A stretch of 64,000 nucleotides of DNA from contig JAYWVB010000009.1 in NCBI GenBank assembly GCA_039881045.1, positions 186,001 through 250,000 of the forward strand, in the 5' to 3' direction. The stretch is from Chaetomium olivaceum. Lineage: Eukaryota > Ascomycota > Sordariomycetes > Sordariales > Chaetomiaceae. The notes under the pieces are model-generated. The model was not told the origin of the DNA. It ran no database searches and worked only from the letters and a program-made list of their open reading frames with translations. Positions 46,544 to 57,580 of the stretch are shown here, piece by piece. The position numbers and the translations under genes are program-made. Positions within the stretch are counted from its first letter, which is position 1. Every line of letters begins with the position of its first letter.

Positions 46544-47896
46544 GGGTGTGGTTGAAGGGCTGGGTTCCTTGGATGGGAGTGTATTGGGCATTGTTTCGTT
46601 GTGGCTTAGGCGTCATGTGTAACTGTCCCTCGGCTTGAACTGTATTCGAATAAGAAGCACCCACGGCCTGTTAAATGCCGCATGAGCTACTGGATCTGGT
46701 TTCCAAGGAAGCGTGAAGCAGCCCCTGGATTTTAAACCAATACAAGCGACTCACAGAAGTGATATGCGGGTTCCAACTACGGGCTCCAGCACTGAGCTAA
46801 CTCCATGACGGCATCGGGTATGTGATTCGGGAATAAGATGGCCAACAGCATCACAAGGTCCAACACCGGACAGGCAGTTCCTAACCGCCGTTCGAAAAAC
46901 CGAAAGCACCAGTCATCATTGCAGCTACATAACATCATAGGTTTTCTCATCAAAGTCATCCCTCATCCAGAAGAAATAAAACATCAGAGAACAAAAAGCA
47001 AAAACAAATCATAAAACATTCATCCACCATTTCCACCTTTCTTTCCTCTTTCCGCCCTCACCGATCCGCCTGAGATCCATATCCACCAAATGATAAGAGA
47101 ACTGAGGTATCGTCCAACGCGTGCTTGCGAGGTTCGCCGGACGGGATGAAATAAGCCATAGGTCCAAACAGGTGCTGCGAAAAGAAGCCGAACACGGAGT
47201 AGGACGAAGGCCGAGTAGGGAAGCTCATGCAGTCCACGACACTAGGAGGTCGAATCTGATTTGCTGACGTCGGGGGCCAGTTGCGATACCTTGGTCTCCG
47301 GTTCCGTCCTTGCCGAATGATGTCCCTTGGGGTCCGCGTCTCACCCGGTTCGGTTTTTAGTAAGCCCCCTCCTCGGCCGGGTTACCAGGCCAGACCCCGT
47401 ATATGCTTGGATGCAAGCCGGGGTGACGGAGGGAAGCTCTTAAATCGGGCCCTAGTGGCGGCGGCGATCGTCTATCACGGGTAACAGATTAATTAGGATT
47501 TGTTTTCCAAAAGTCTATGAGTGTAATTGGGGGAAAGGAGTGAGTCGCGCAGTGCCAGAACCAGAGTATGGATACAAGGGGCCTGGTGTAGCCGGCCCAC
47601 GACCATCCAGACAAACGCCCAACGCGTCAAGTGCCACCGAGTGCTGTGTCGGCTGGTTGGTGGCATCTCGTACAGCCAGCGGCGGTGGTGGTGGCGTCCA
47701 GAGGCACAGCTGACGATGGCGCTAACGGCTGAGAAATTTGTGCGTATACGTGTGGCACGTACCGGAGAAACGGCAGGCGGCACGAAAGTCTTGGTGGTAT
47801 GGGATCTTAATCGAGAAAGCTGCACACTGGCGCAAGACGTTCCGGAAGGTTCAGGGCCGTTGGACGGGAGCTGGTTAAGGGGGTGTGTGATGCCGT
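46544..47896. other. Convergent 3' spacer
   Basis: 1.35 kb between the 3' ends of CLF1 (plus) and the RS/RD-rich gene (minus). The middle (about 46960-47060) is A-rich and then pyrimidine-rich. No gene or RNA is called. Confidence 0.45.
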
Positions 47897-50019
47897 CTAC
47901 CGCCTGTCGGATGGCATGGCGCCGTACGGGTTCCCGTCGACATAACGGGGACCATCGTCGTAGCGGCCGCCCCCTGATGGAGCTACCGAATCGAAAGAGT
48001 CAGCCCTGCGTCTGACGAGCTGGCCGGTACCACCACCGTGATCAATGAGACCAGCATTTGCCAGGCGCCTCTGTCGCTCAAGGCGGCGTTGGTGTCTCTC
48101 TTGCTTCTCGAGATTCCATTGATGCATCTCGTGCCTCAGCTCGTTTGCTTCCTTCATCTCCGAGATGGCGCCCTTGATCCCGAGCGCTGCTATGCCAACG
48201 GCGGCGACGTCCTGGAGGATGGCCTTGTTCTTGAGCTTTTTGGCCTGCTCCTCACTGATCTTGCCTTCCGCAACCGCCTTGTTCCGCGCACTGCGCTTCT
48301 CCACACTCTGGTAGACACTATGGGCCGCGTGGATGGTCGCCACAGCGGCCAGACCTGTGGTGATGATTTGCCTACCTCTTAGTTTCTTGCCTCGCTTCCT
48401 GTCATCCTCCGAATCGCCCAAATCATCTGACGACACCGAACCACGTCTGTGACGGGAACGGTCCCGTCCTCCGCCACCGCGGTGCGAGCGGTCATCGTCG
48501 TAAGAATGCCTTCGCTTGTCCCTGTCGTAGTCGTCGTAGCTATCACGGTGTCGGCGGGAACGGCCCGCGTCTTCATAATCGTCCTGATCGCGTCTCCGGT
48601 CGCGGCTGCGGCTGCGGTCACGACGATCCCGGTCATCATCATCAGGGCCGTTGCCGATACCCACTCTGGCCAGACGGCGACGGGCAGAGTCCACCACACT
48701 TCGGCTGCGGCTGCGGTGACGGCGATCGGGAGAGCCGTCACGGGAGTCTACGCTCCGGCGCCGGGATCTGGACCGCTCGCGGTTGTCCATGATCTTCTTC
48801 GCACCAAAGGCGCCCAGTCCAGCGGTGGCAAGAGCGGCAAGTCCGCTCACACCGCCACCGCCGCCGCCCTCTTCCTTTGCGCGAGCACGGGAGCGAGACC
48901 GGGAGCGGCCGGTTTTCTCGTCCATTTCAATGTTCTTCTTGGAGCCGTTGATGACACGGTTACCAAGGAGACCACCGACAACGGCTTCGGTTAGGCCGAG
49001 CTTGCTACCGGCTTTGTCGGAGTCCTGAGCCGCGTCAAGGGTGGCGCAGCACCAGCGGCGGCGGTGAGAATGCGCTTAGCCTTTTCACCCTTCCATGAGC
49101 CTGGCTGCTTGGAGATGCGGAATGCCTCTGTGGCACCGGCAATGAGCGAGGCCATGGCGGCCTTCTGGACCTTACCGGCCCCCTCGCTCTTACCGTCCTT
49201 GCTCCTGTCCCTGCCTCGAGAGCGCGAGGTAGAGCGGGATCTGGAACGAGAACGGCTGCCGCGGCGGCTCCTAGTGTCCGACTTGTCGTCTTTGCCAGTT
49301 AGAGCCTTGACGGCGCCTCCTAGACCGCGGGCGGCAAGCGCGCTTTCCAAGAAGTTCTTGTGGCCCTTCTTGTCTTTGGCGCTCTCTTCGTCGTCGGAGT
49401 AGTGGCCGGATCGGTGGGCAATGGCCTTCCTCTCCTCCTTCTCTTGTGCTTGTTGTAGAACTCAGTTCCTTGGTAACGGCCAGGGCGCCGGCGGCGCCAA
49501 GGGCCGCCGAAGCCAGAATGTTCCGCTGGACTCGGTGCCATGCTGATTGGCGTCGCGGCGATCGTACAGTTCCTTTCCACCAATGGCGAGGGCGGCTCCA
49601 GTCACGGCGGCGATGATCTGCCCTCGCTTAGAGAGGACGCGGGCCTTCTTGCGCTCTTCCTCGTAGAGGACGTCGGTCTTCTTGCGAGGCTTGCGGTCGA
49701 AGTCGTCATAATTCCGGTCCCGGCTGTAGTAGGAGCGGCGGTCGTCGTATTCGTCGTAGTATCCGGGCTCGGCGGACCGGGCGCGGCGGAGGTCTCTGCT
49801 TGAGTAACCCGGCGGCGGGAAGTCGCGGCGAATCTCTTCGACCGAGAGGTCGCTATCCTCACGGGCCCTGGGAACAACAAGATCGCGCGACGGCTGAACA
49901 TGGAGGGTCTCGCGCGACTCGTAGTAGCGAGGGTCACGTTCCTCGCGGCGCTCCTCCCGGTAGTAGCGCTTGGTTGTACGCTCCCTGGGAGGTGCGTCAT
50001 AGGGGTCGTATGAAGCCAT
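47897..50019 (-). CDS. RS/RD-rich low-complexity fungal protein (DUF3824-like); four frame breaks
   Basis: A single-exon gene of about 708 residues if four missing single bases are allowed. The start MASYDPYDAPPRERTTKRYY leads into Tyr/Arg/Asp-rich disorder. Short Ala/Gly-rich hydrophobic segments alternate with charged stretches: RGQIIAAVTGAALAIGGKEL, GGLLGNRVINGSKK, GLAALATAGLGAFGAKKIMD and LQDVAAVGIAALGIKGAISE. Between them are RS and RD repeats (SRSRSRSTSRSRGRDRSKDG). This pattern resembles fungal DUF3824-type proteins, whose function is unknown to me. The frame changes near 49523-49526, 49468-49469, 49441-49443 and 49043-49047. Each break removes one base and each time the continuing sequence is of the same style (ILASAALGAAGALAVTK, GTEFYNKHK, EKEERKAIAHRSGHYSDDEE, LDAAQDSDKAGSKLGLTEAV). 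The hydrophobic segments look too short for certain membrane spans. Confidence 0.75.
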
Positions 50020-51836
50020 CGCCAAATGGCGGTGCGGTCAACGTAGTCAACCAAGTCGACCTGTGATAAATTTGTCTCTTTGGGATTGTTTGTTGGTTTG
50101 CGGTAGTCGGATAATTCCCTTGGCTTTCGCTCTTCTAGAAAGATTCAGGAAGAGGCAAGTGCGGTGCAGGTGAGGTCAGCTGGGTTGAGAGGCTGCCTGG
50201 CAAGGAAGGCTCGGAGCGGGGCTATCCAGGGTATTAAGTGAGGGGGAGGGGAGGGGCGAGGCAGAAGAACAGGAACAGGGCAGTAAGAGTGGGTTCTGGA
50301 TTAATCCCAGGCACCCTCGGCGATGCCGTCCGATCTTAACAACAAACACCTGAGATACTTAACTTGGCAAAGATGAGATGAACTGTATGTGATTCCCTAG
50401 ATAGATCTACCGGTAGGAGAAGAAACGAAGAAAACAGATATCTGAGAAGAAGCCGGAGGCCTGGCAAACATTCTGGCCCGCTGTTGGCCATCTTCAAACC
50501 TGGCAAGGCTCCTGGGCCGCAGGCGCTGCTGTTGGTGGTGAGACGCCCTAGGGTCGCCTGTTTGGCCAGCCTGTTTTGACCTGCCCTGAAAACATCGTCA
50601 TTGACGACCGCATTTATTGTGACAGTACGTTCTGTTAGGAGGTGACTACCACCAAAGTCTACACTAAATTCTTTCCCTTTCTCAGCTTCTCGATGTTTCG
50701 AGGTCGAAGACAGGGGTCGTTTCGGCAGCACACCAAACATCAACCGTTTTCTCGGCCGATTTAACTAAACACCTGGCCGCCGTGGGAGAGCAATCCTGTC
50801 GCGGCCGCGATTCCCTGATCCTTCTACGGGCTGGCGGCTCCATCGAGACCTCTGCCTCCCGCTGGTTGCCTCCCCACCGCAAGATGCGAGATGCCGTTGC
50901 CCGAGAAAAGCGTGGGAGTCAGGGGACTCGGTGTGACCCACCCATGTGTGTGGTTGAGGGTTGAGGCCGCTGGCTGACCGGGCACAGAACGAAAGGTGGT
51001 GTGCGACACCACATAAGTCAAAACCTCCTGGGACTGTGTAGAGGCCACCCAAGCAATGGCGCATCCAGCCCATGGACCGGGTCATGAGAGCTCAGCTTGG
51101 AGAGGACCAATCTCCCGAGGTCATTTGGGACTCACGGTGCATCCACTCATTCGAGTCACAAGCCGTGTCTGCGCCTTGCCCTATGATGTCATGGGGACAG
51201 TGTCAGCCACACTCAAACACCAACAAGACCCACGAAGAGCGAGTGCAGAATGTCTCGATGGGTTGACCCTCACGGAGCTGCTGAGATATTAAAATATATT
51301 CAAGTGCTAATGGATAAGGTCTGAGAACCTCCCGTTACATAACTACGCGGGTAGGAGCAAAATCATTAAAAGTGTAAAAATGCAAGTCGGTCGTCTCTTT
51401 GGTGGTTGGGTTCCCGGACCACGAAATGCCACAGCCAAGACGCTTCTAGTGAGGGATCGAAATTACACAATTCTTCCAGTTTCCAGCTCCGGTAATCGAT
51501 ACAATAAACTATTCGATAACCATTTACTCCATTTCTGTCTCTTTGGGTATCAACTCTTGCGCCGCTCCCGTCGCCGTTTATCTATGGCGTTTTGGTCATG
51601 GCCGTATTGATGGCCCGGGTGGCTCACTACCCTCCGGCAAACTCCCTCCTGGTGAGCTACCGCCCCCTTTTGAACCAGATGTGCTCTTTTCCATTTGCGC
51701 CTCCCAATCATCGTCAAAAAACCACCTAGGTAGCATCTCTAGAGAGCTAAACATCAAGGAGAGTCAGTCCCCGAGTCGGCGTCACATGTCTCAAGGCACA
51801 TTTATTTGTCTTGTCCGAATGGTAGACTCGGGAAAC
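50020..51836. other. Upstream region of RS/RD-rich gene; no gene seen
   Basis: 1.8 kb between two minus-strand genes. It contains an ACCTAGGTAG element at 51724-51733. Alternative splicing of the adjacent bHLH gene could extend its last exon into 51600-51790. Confidence 0.45.
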
Positions 51837-52249
51837 TCACCTCTTATAGTCTACCGGCACCTCAACGCCGTTAGCCTCGAGGCTCTGAATTAATTCTCGC
51901 CGTGCCAACATTAGTTTCCTAATGTATTCTATCGTGCTCTGAAGGACGAGGCCTTCAGACCGCGCTCGCCCTTCGAGACCAGGGACAATGTTCGAAAGCC
52001 GGTCAAACTGATCTCGGATATGTTCCCTTCGTTTCTTTTCTGATAACCCAGTCAGTCGTGTGTTCGTAACTCAACAAGCTGGCGACATGCAACCCGAGCG
52101 GCGTGTTACTTACCTGACGCTAAGTGATTCGCCTTCTTCTCCTTTTCTGTCAGACGTCTCTTCTCCCCTGCCGCAGCCTTGAGATTGGCCGAGGTCGGGG
52201 AGAGGGAGGGCGACGGTGATGATGCTGCGGAGTTCGTCATCGCGTCCAT
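51837..52249 (-). CDS. Small bHLH transcription factor, INO4-like
   Basis: Two exons (52114-52249 and 51837-52039) encode a 112-residue basic helix-loop-helix protein. After a Ser/Pro/Ala leader and a Lys/Glu-rich stretch comes the basic region NHLASEKKRREHIRDQFDRL. It has the H42-E46-R50 triad that contacts E-boxes of the CACGTG type. Helix 1, the loop (VPGLEGRARSEG) and helix 2 (LQSTIEYIRKLMLARRELIQ) follow. Size and sequence style resemble yeast Ino4 and related Max-like partners, which usually act as heterodimers. The stop TGA overlaps a perfect GTGAGT splice donor (AAGAG|GTGAGT). A further exon could therefore replace the last codons; splicing to TTTAG at about 51744 would add about 50 residues. 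No bHLH partner is in this window. Confidence 0.8.
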
Positions 52250-54389
52250 CTGACTAGGATGCCAAATAAGTCGTGGAAGTGCCCAGGCGGATGTAATGTA
52301 TTCGTGCTCTTGTCACCCTCAGGCGACACCGTGGAGGGAGGCCCGACGCGGGTGGACGCAGCGGACGAAAAGGCCGCGGCGGGACCGGGAAAGGGCACTT
52401 CTGCCAGACCAATACGTAGGACAATTAATGTAGGTGTTGATGAGGAGAGAATGTCGTAAGTATAACGATGCCGTCGTTTCGGCTTCTGTAATTGCTTGTA
52501 TGTAGTCGCAGTTGTGAACTTCCCACTGCGGGCTACTATCGGCATGTGATCGTAGCTCTAGTGCAGAACTGGCTGGCCGCATTCTTCCTCGACATGATGC
52601 TGCTGTTGTCATTTAGGTGCACGGGACCTGCAAGGAGGCAGAAGCCCCGGAAAGAGTGAGATAATAAACCGAACCGTCACAGAATTTGAGGCATGTCGGC
52701 GCCGGGCCAAGGCAGGCCTAGGAAATGACGGTGTCGTGAGGTTCACTGTGTTTTTTTGGGGATGCAGGAAGAGGGGCCTCAGTTCCGCTGTTCTTACAAA
52801 TGACAAGTCGCCGTGGGCATGTGGTGGGCGTTCCGAAAAGCAAATGCCCCACTGCTTGGCCCGCTGTGCCTGAACCACTACTGGCACCTCCGAACCCTCC
52901 AGATAACCTCGGTGCGGGGACACCTGACCTCTTTCCCGAACATGGGCAAGTCCCTCGGCCGCTCCACGCAGCATGAAACAAACATACGTACCTAGGTAGT
53001 TAACGTCGCTCCCACTTGGCACTTGAAGAGTCTAGAATTATAATGTAGCAACTCGCCCTACCAGCAAGGCAACTTGATGTGCATCAGAAAATGAACGTTT
53101 CCTTCCATGTGCTGTTTACAGGTACATACATGTGATACCTAGGTAGGTCTTGGGATGGACTCCTGGTCGTACACCTGCCCATACAGCTCTGCATACACGT
53201 GTAAAGCAACGATTTCTCTTTTTCATTTTTGCTGTCTATTTATACACTTTACAAGTCAAAACGCTTTTATCTTCCGTAGAGGAACGAGAATGCGGCAATT
53301 CCCACAATTGGGCCGAGGTTCCAAAGAGTAGTGTCTGGTCTGAAACATCAGTCGAGTTCACCATCCCATCTTTTCCCTTGACCCCGACATCCATGAAACC
53401 CTTCTTTTTTTCCCCTCGTTAAAATGCAACAGCAAATCGCTGAGTTGTTGCGTCAAGCTGCCTCCGTTCCAAGGAAAAACCTTCGCCTTGCTCGAAACCA
53501 ACAGTTGCCTTCCTCGCTGACGAACCCTGCAAGAGCCCCAGCAACGACAGAACAAAGCCAATCCCGGTATACACTCCTTGCCGGGCGTGTCCGCCTGGCA
53601 CGTTACCACGAGATTGCCACGATTCTCCCTCCTGTCGTCGAAAGGTCGATGAAGAGATGGGCAGGGGATGCTTGCCAGAATGAACGCCAGAATCCATGCA
53701 GGGGAATATGTCGAGTTCATGAAACCCAAGATTGGTGACAAATCGCAAAAAGTCAGAAAGATTATCGCCCCAGAAGTGATCATGTCGGGGTCTCATCAAC
53801 GTCCAAGCACTTCTTCCTCGGGGACCCTTCCCCAGATCCGTGCTGCTCGTCATAACGCCTTCCCAGCTGTCCGCCCGCTCCCTCTCCGATGATGTAGACT
53901 GACCCCAAAAGAAAATAAACGATACCACATGACGCCCAGCCACGACCAAGCAAGCTGCAAAGCGATGTGCTTGGCAGGCCATGTTGCAGAAGGCAATTTC
54001 GCAAATGTCTGTGAGGCATACCCGCACAAGGTCAAACTCCCGCCTTGCCATGCGTCTCTGCGAATTGGAAATGTTTTCTGGGTGATTGCGGTGTCCCAGA
54101 TAATAAAGACGCCATCGAAAAGAAGCAACCCGGTTGACGACACCATATCCCGGACCAAGAGGAAAGAACTAGTCGTCTCGTTGGATGTTGTGGCCGTTGT
54201 CGACCCCCGATAAACTGCCACTCATGTGAAACGTGTGCCTGGACCCGGACGAGTCGAATCAACCAACTAGCCCGGCCCGTTGTGGACATTTGAAATATTG
54301 CTGTAGGTCAAACGAAGACAATACCGACGATTCTGTCAAGGAAGTCGGCAGCTTGGAAACCCGCCGACCGGCTAATATCGAGGCCGTTT
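52250..54389. other. Upstream region of bHLH gene / 3' of La-motif gene
   Basis: 2.1 kb without a recognisable gene. It contains TACCTAGGTAG at 52989-52999 and TACCTAGGTAGGT at 53134-53146. Frames of 100-210 codons on the minus strand (53358-54051) lack any motif. Confidence 0.45.
52989..53146. repeat. Pair of TACCTAGGTAG palindromic motifs
   Basis: Two copies, 52989-52999 and 53134-53146, of a near-palindromic CCTAGG-centred motif lie about 145 bp apart upstream of the bHLH gene. Related copies are at 51724-51733, 38614-38630 and 17331-17340. Confidence 0.65.
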
Positions 54390-57300
54390 TCAGGCCATAG
54401 CCGCGTCCTTTCCGCTCAGCTTGCTGTCGAGCTCCATTGCCTCGTTCATGTGAGCCGTGAAGATCTCAGGAACGGCCCGGTCTTGGGGCCAAGGCTTGCG
54501 AGTGTTGGTCTTGAGCAGAAGTTTTTCGTAGAACTCAAGCAGGGACTTCAGCCCATATCTCGACGGAGCCTCCTGCAACGCGTCTTCGAAAGCGAGACCC
54601 CTAAACTCTTCATAGACCTTGGCATTGAAGTCGTTGAGAAGCATCTGAGACCAGAACTTATAGAGTTTCTGCATCTCCTTGGGAGTCTCGCTCGCTTTAG
54701 TAGTCTGCCGCTGCTCGAGAGCTGCCTTGCGGATTTCGGTGTACGGCTTTCGGTCTCTCTGTTCCTTGGTGAGGACAGATGCCTGTTCATCAACCCAAAC
54801 GATTCCCCGTTCAGATTGATCCACCTCGGCGGTGGCTCCTGCTTCTCCGCTGATGCTATTGAGAAGTTAGAATTGCTCAAATCGGCACGGTGGAAGGGGG
54901 CTAGCCCGGGGTTGCGCGAGGACTCACGTGGAAGATGGGGGTGCAGCGGCGGCCTGGTGGCTGTCCGAAACATAACCGGCCACACCGGCAGCACTGGACG
55001 GGCCTGCATCACTCTTGTCGTAGTCCAGAACCACCATCAGGTTTTCCACCTGAGAGTCCGGAAAATTTGTCATGCTCTCTAATGTAACGGGAGACTGAGG
55101 AGGTGCGTATTCGGGGACACCAGCAGACAACCGGGTCTCATGGCTATGGTGGTGGCCGTTCAGCGCGCCATTAGTGACCGAAGGGTCGTAAGCGGCTCCG
55201 TTGACGAACGGCTGCTGGTACATCTGGTCCTCGGCAAACGCGGGGTAGCCGCCGGCAGCAGGGGAGGGTACGGCTGAGGGACCATCGGGCCGGGAAAATG
55301 GGTGGCGAATTGAGGATCCGGTTTCGCATAGGGAGTCCAGTTCGCTGGACCATCGTTGCGATAAGGCTCGGCCCGTTCGGTAGCATGCAAGATGAAGTGT
55401 TGCCATTTGTCGCGAGTTCGCAGCCTCTCAATGCCATCATCACCAACGCCAAATTCAATCAGGTCTGAGAGAGAGCAAGCCAGGCGAAGCAACTCCAAAT
55501 CCTCAGTCACGGCCTTGATGCGCTTGAAGGCCGCGATGGTGGCGAGGTGAACGAAACCCTGGCCGTCCATGTGCTGGCGAAGATAGTAATCCTTGCACAG
55601 GTTCTCCACAGAGAGATAGTACTCAACCTGAGTCTTGAGGATGGGCACCGAGGCATCGAAGACTGGCGAGTACATGTACGGCGGGTACTGACCAACCGCA
55701 AACTCGGTGGTCTGGGCGACCTTGGGGGGGAACCCGGCGGCACCGGCGCCGCTGCGTCCGGCCGACTGGCTAGAGCTAGCCCATTTATTTCCTCTCCCCC
55801 TCGATGAGTGGCCAAATGATGCTGGAAACTGGTTCGAGAAGGGCGGGGGGCTATGAGCGTTGGGGTTCTGCCTGGATTGGTAGCCATTGGCCGCCGGATA
55901 GTGACCATTGGTGGGATACGACGCCGAGGGAACATGCGACGAGTTATTATGACCACCGCGGGTACGGAAACCCCCGCGGCCGCGTTCCGGCCGGCCGTCC
56001 CGTGGATACTGCTGGCCATCCTTGGTGTATTCGCCCCTTACGTGGTAACTTGGACGGTCTTGGGGCATCGTCCGGGCTGCAGTTTGTCCAGCCTCGGAAC
56101 TCAAGGAATCATTTTCCAGCCGTATGTCCCTTGTAGCACTTGCCCGCTTCGATGACTGCGAATTTGTTAGCGGTTGACAGGAAAGAATAATGGTGCGGAT
56201 TTTGCGCGCCCCAGCGTGTTTAGCGACTGAACTCACCGATGAGGCATCAAGGCTAGTATCACGAGCCTGCTCTGTTGTGTTGCTAGGCACGGCTGGCTTG
56301 CGCTGGTCTCGCGGAGAGACATCAATGGAGGCACGTTTCGGTAGAGAGGCGCCGCGCGAAGGAATACTTCCCTCGCGGGGGCGAGTGATGGCAGGTTTGG
56401 GATTCGTGGATCCTCCGGGCGAAGGTGCCTTGTCACTCACAGAGCCGGTGGTGGTCTGAGGGGTGGCGGCGGGCGCAGTAGCGGCGTGGCTGCCCCTCAT
56501 TGAACCTGCCTCACGGCCGCCCCGGGTCGAACCGCCCCGCGGTTTGGATCCACGAAGCGGCGGTAGTTGCGTCTCAAAAACCACCGAATGTACAATCTCG
56601 AGCTTTTCCCACGTCTTCTTGCGGGTGGGACCAGCCTCGTCTAAGTTCTCCTTTTCGGCGACTGTGTCAATCTTCTCTGATGACTTGCGAGCAGGCTGCT
56701 CTCGCTCTGCGGCGGACTTGGGATCGGGCCATGACGTAGGATCCGCAACTGGAGGCAGGGCCGCCGAGCTCTTCTCGTCCTTGTCACCGGCACGGCTACC
56801 GCGCGGACCGTTTCGGCGCGGTGCTTGGTCAGCAGGCCGCAATGCCTCAGCTGACTTCTTCTGTGGCCACTTGTCTCCGTTGACGCCACTGGACACGGCG
56901 CTGCGCGAGCCGGCTTCTTCCGGGGAGGGGTTTGGTTTCGATTCGCCGTCGGCGGTCGGGGCGTCCGAGCCCTTGACCTGGACTGCCTTCTGGGCCTCCA
57001 TGCGCTTTGCCCAGGGGTTGACAGTGGGGAGGGGCGCCTCCGTGAGGATGACGGGCTTGGGGGGCTCCTTCACTTTCTCGGCATCCTCTTTCTGATTTTG
57101 ATCGGTTGGCGCTTCCTTGTCGTTGGAGCGGCCCTTCTTACCCTTCCGACCTTTCCTGCCCTCCGCGCCGTCATTGGCCCGGGAGGTCCTGCTGGCAGAA
57201 CGAGAGGTCTTATCCTCGCTCTGACTCCGGGACGTGGCCTGGCCGTCGATCGATTTTGTGCTAGTCTCTTCGGTCGTCTTGTAGGATTGATCCGCAACGG

Positions 57301-57580
57301 ATGCTGACGAAGAATTGGAGCCGGCAACGGAGGCGGCTTCGTAATCTTGCTTTGACAACCCATTCTCGGCCGGAGTCTGGGCCGTTTGCTCTGTATCCCG
57401 GATCTCCGGGCTGGTCGAGGTAACTGACGGTGCTGTTACAGAAGTGGCGCCAGTAGAAGCGTCATCTTTGCCCTGGGAGCCGGTTGTCGAAGGGGCGGGG
57501 CTCGATGTCTCTTGTTGGCTCGGTTGGGAAGCCGTCCGGCCTCTTGCGGCTTGCGCGTAGGAAAAAGCTGCCGCCGACAT
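54390..57580 (-). CDS. La-motif RNA-binding protein (LARP1/Sro9/Slf1-like); one frame break
   Basis: About 1012 residues in three exons: 56237-57580, 54928-56155 and 54390-54855. The first intron must be removed although the frame stays open through it; its GTGAGT donor and CGCAG acceptor rejoin Ser-rich sequence. The first ~650 residues are disordered, rich in Ser, Thr, Lys, Gly and RGG-like repeats, as in cytoplasmic mRNA-binding proteins. The La motif is clear: VPILKTQVEYYLSVENLCKD, YYLRQHMDGQGFVHLATIAA and RIKAVTEDLELLRLACSLSD. No RRM follows. At 55261-55264 the frame must gain one C to pass from MVPQPYPP to AAGGYPAFAEDQMYQQPFVN. The C terminus has a charged helical region (KPYTEIRKAALEQRQTTKAS, LYKFWSQMLLNDFNAKVYEE). 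It probably binds mRNA and influences translation. Confidence 0.88.

Noticed and set aside
46766..46806. tRNA-like text on the minus strand (GAGTTAGCTCAGTGCTGGAG)
   Set aside because: A D-arm-like stretch is present but I could not build an acceptor stem, anticodon arm and T-arm around it.
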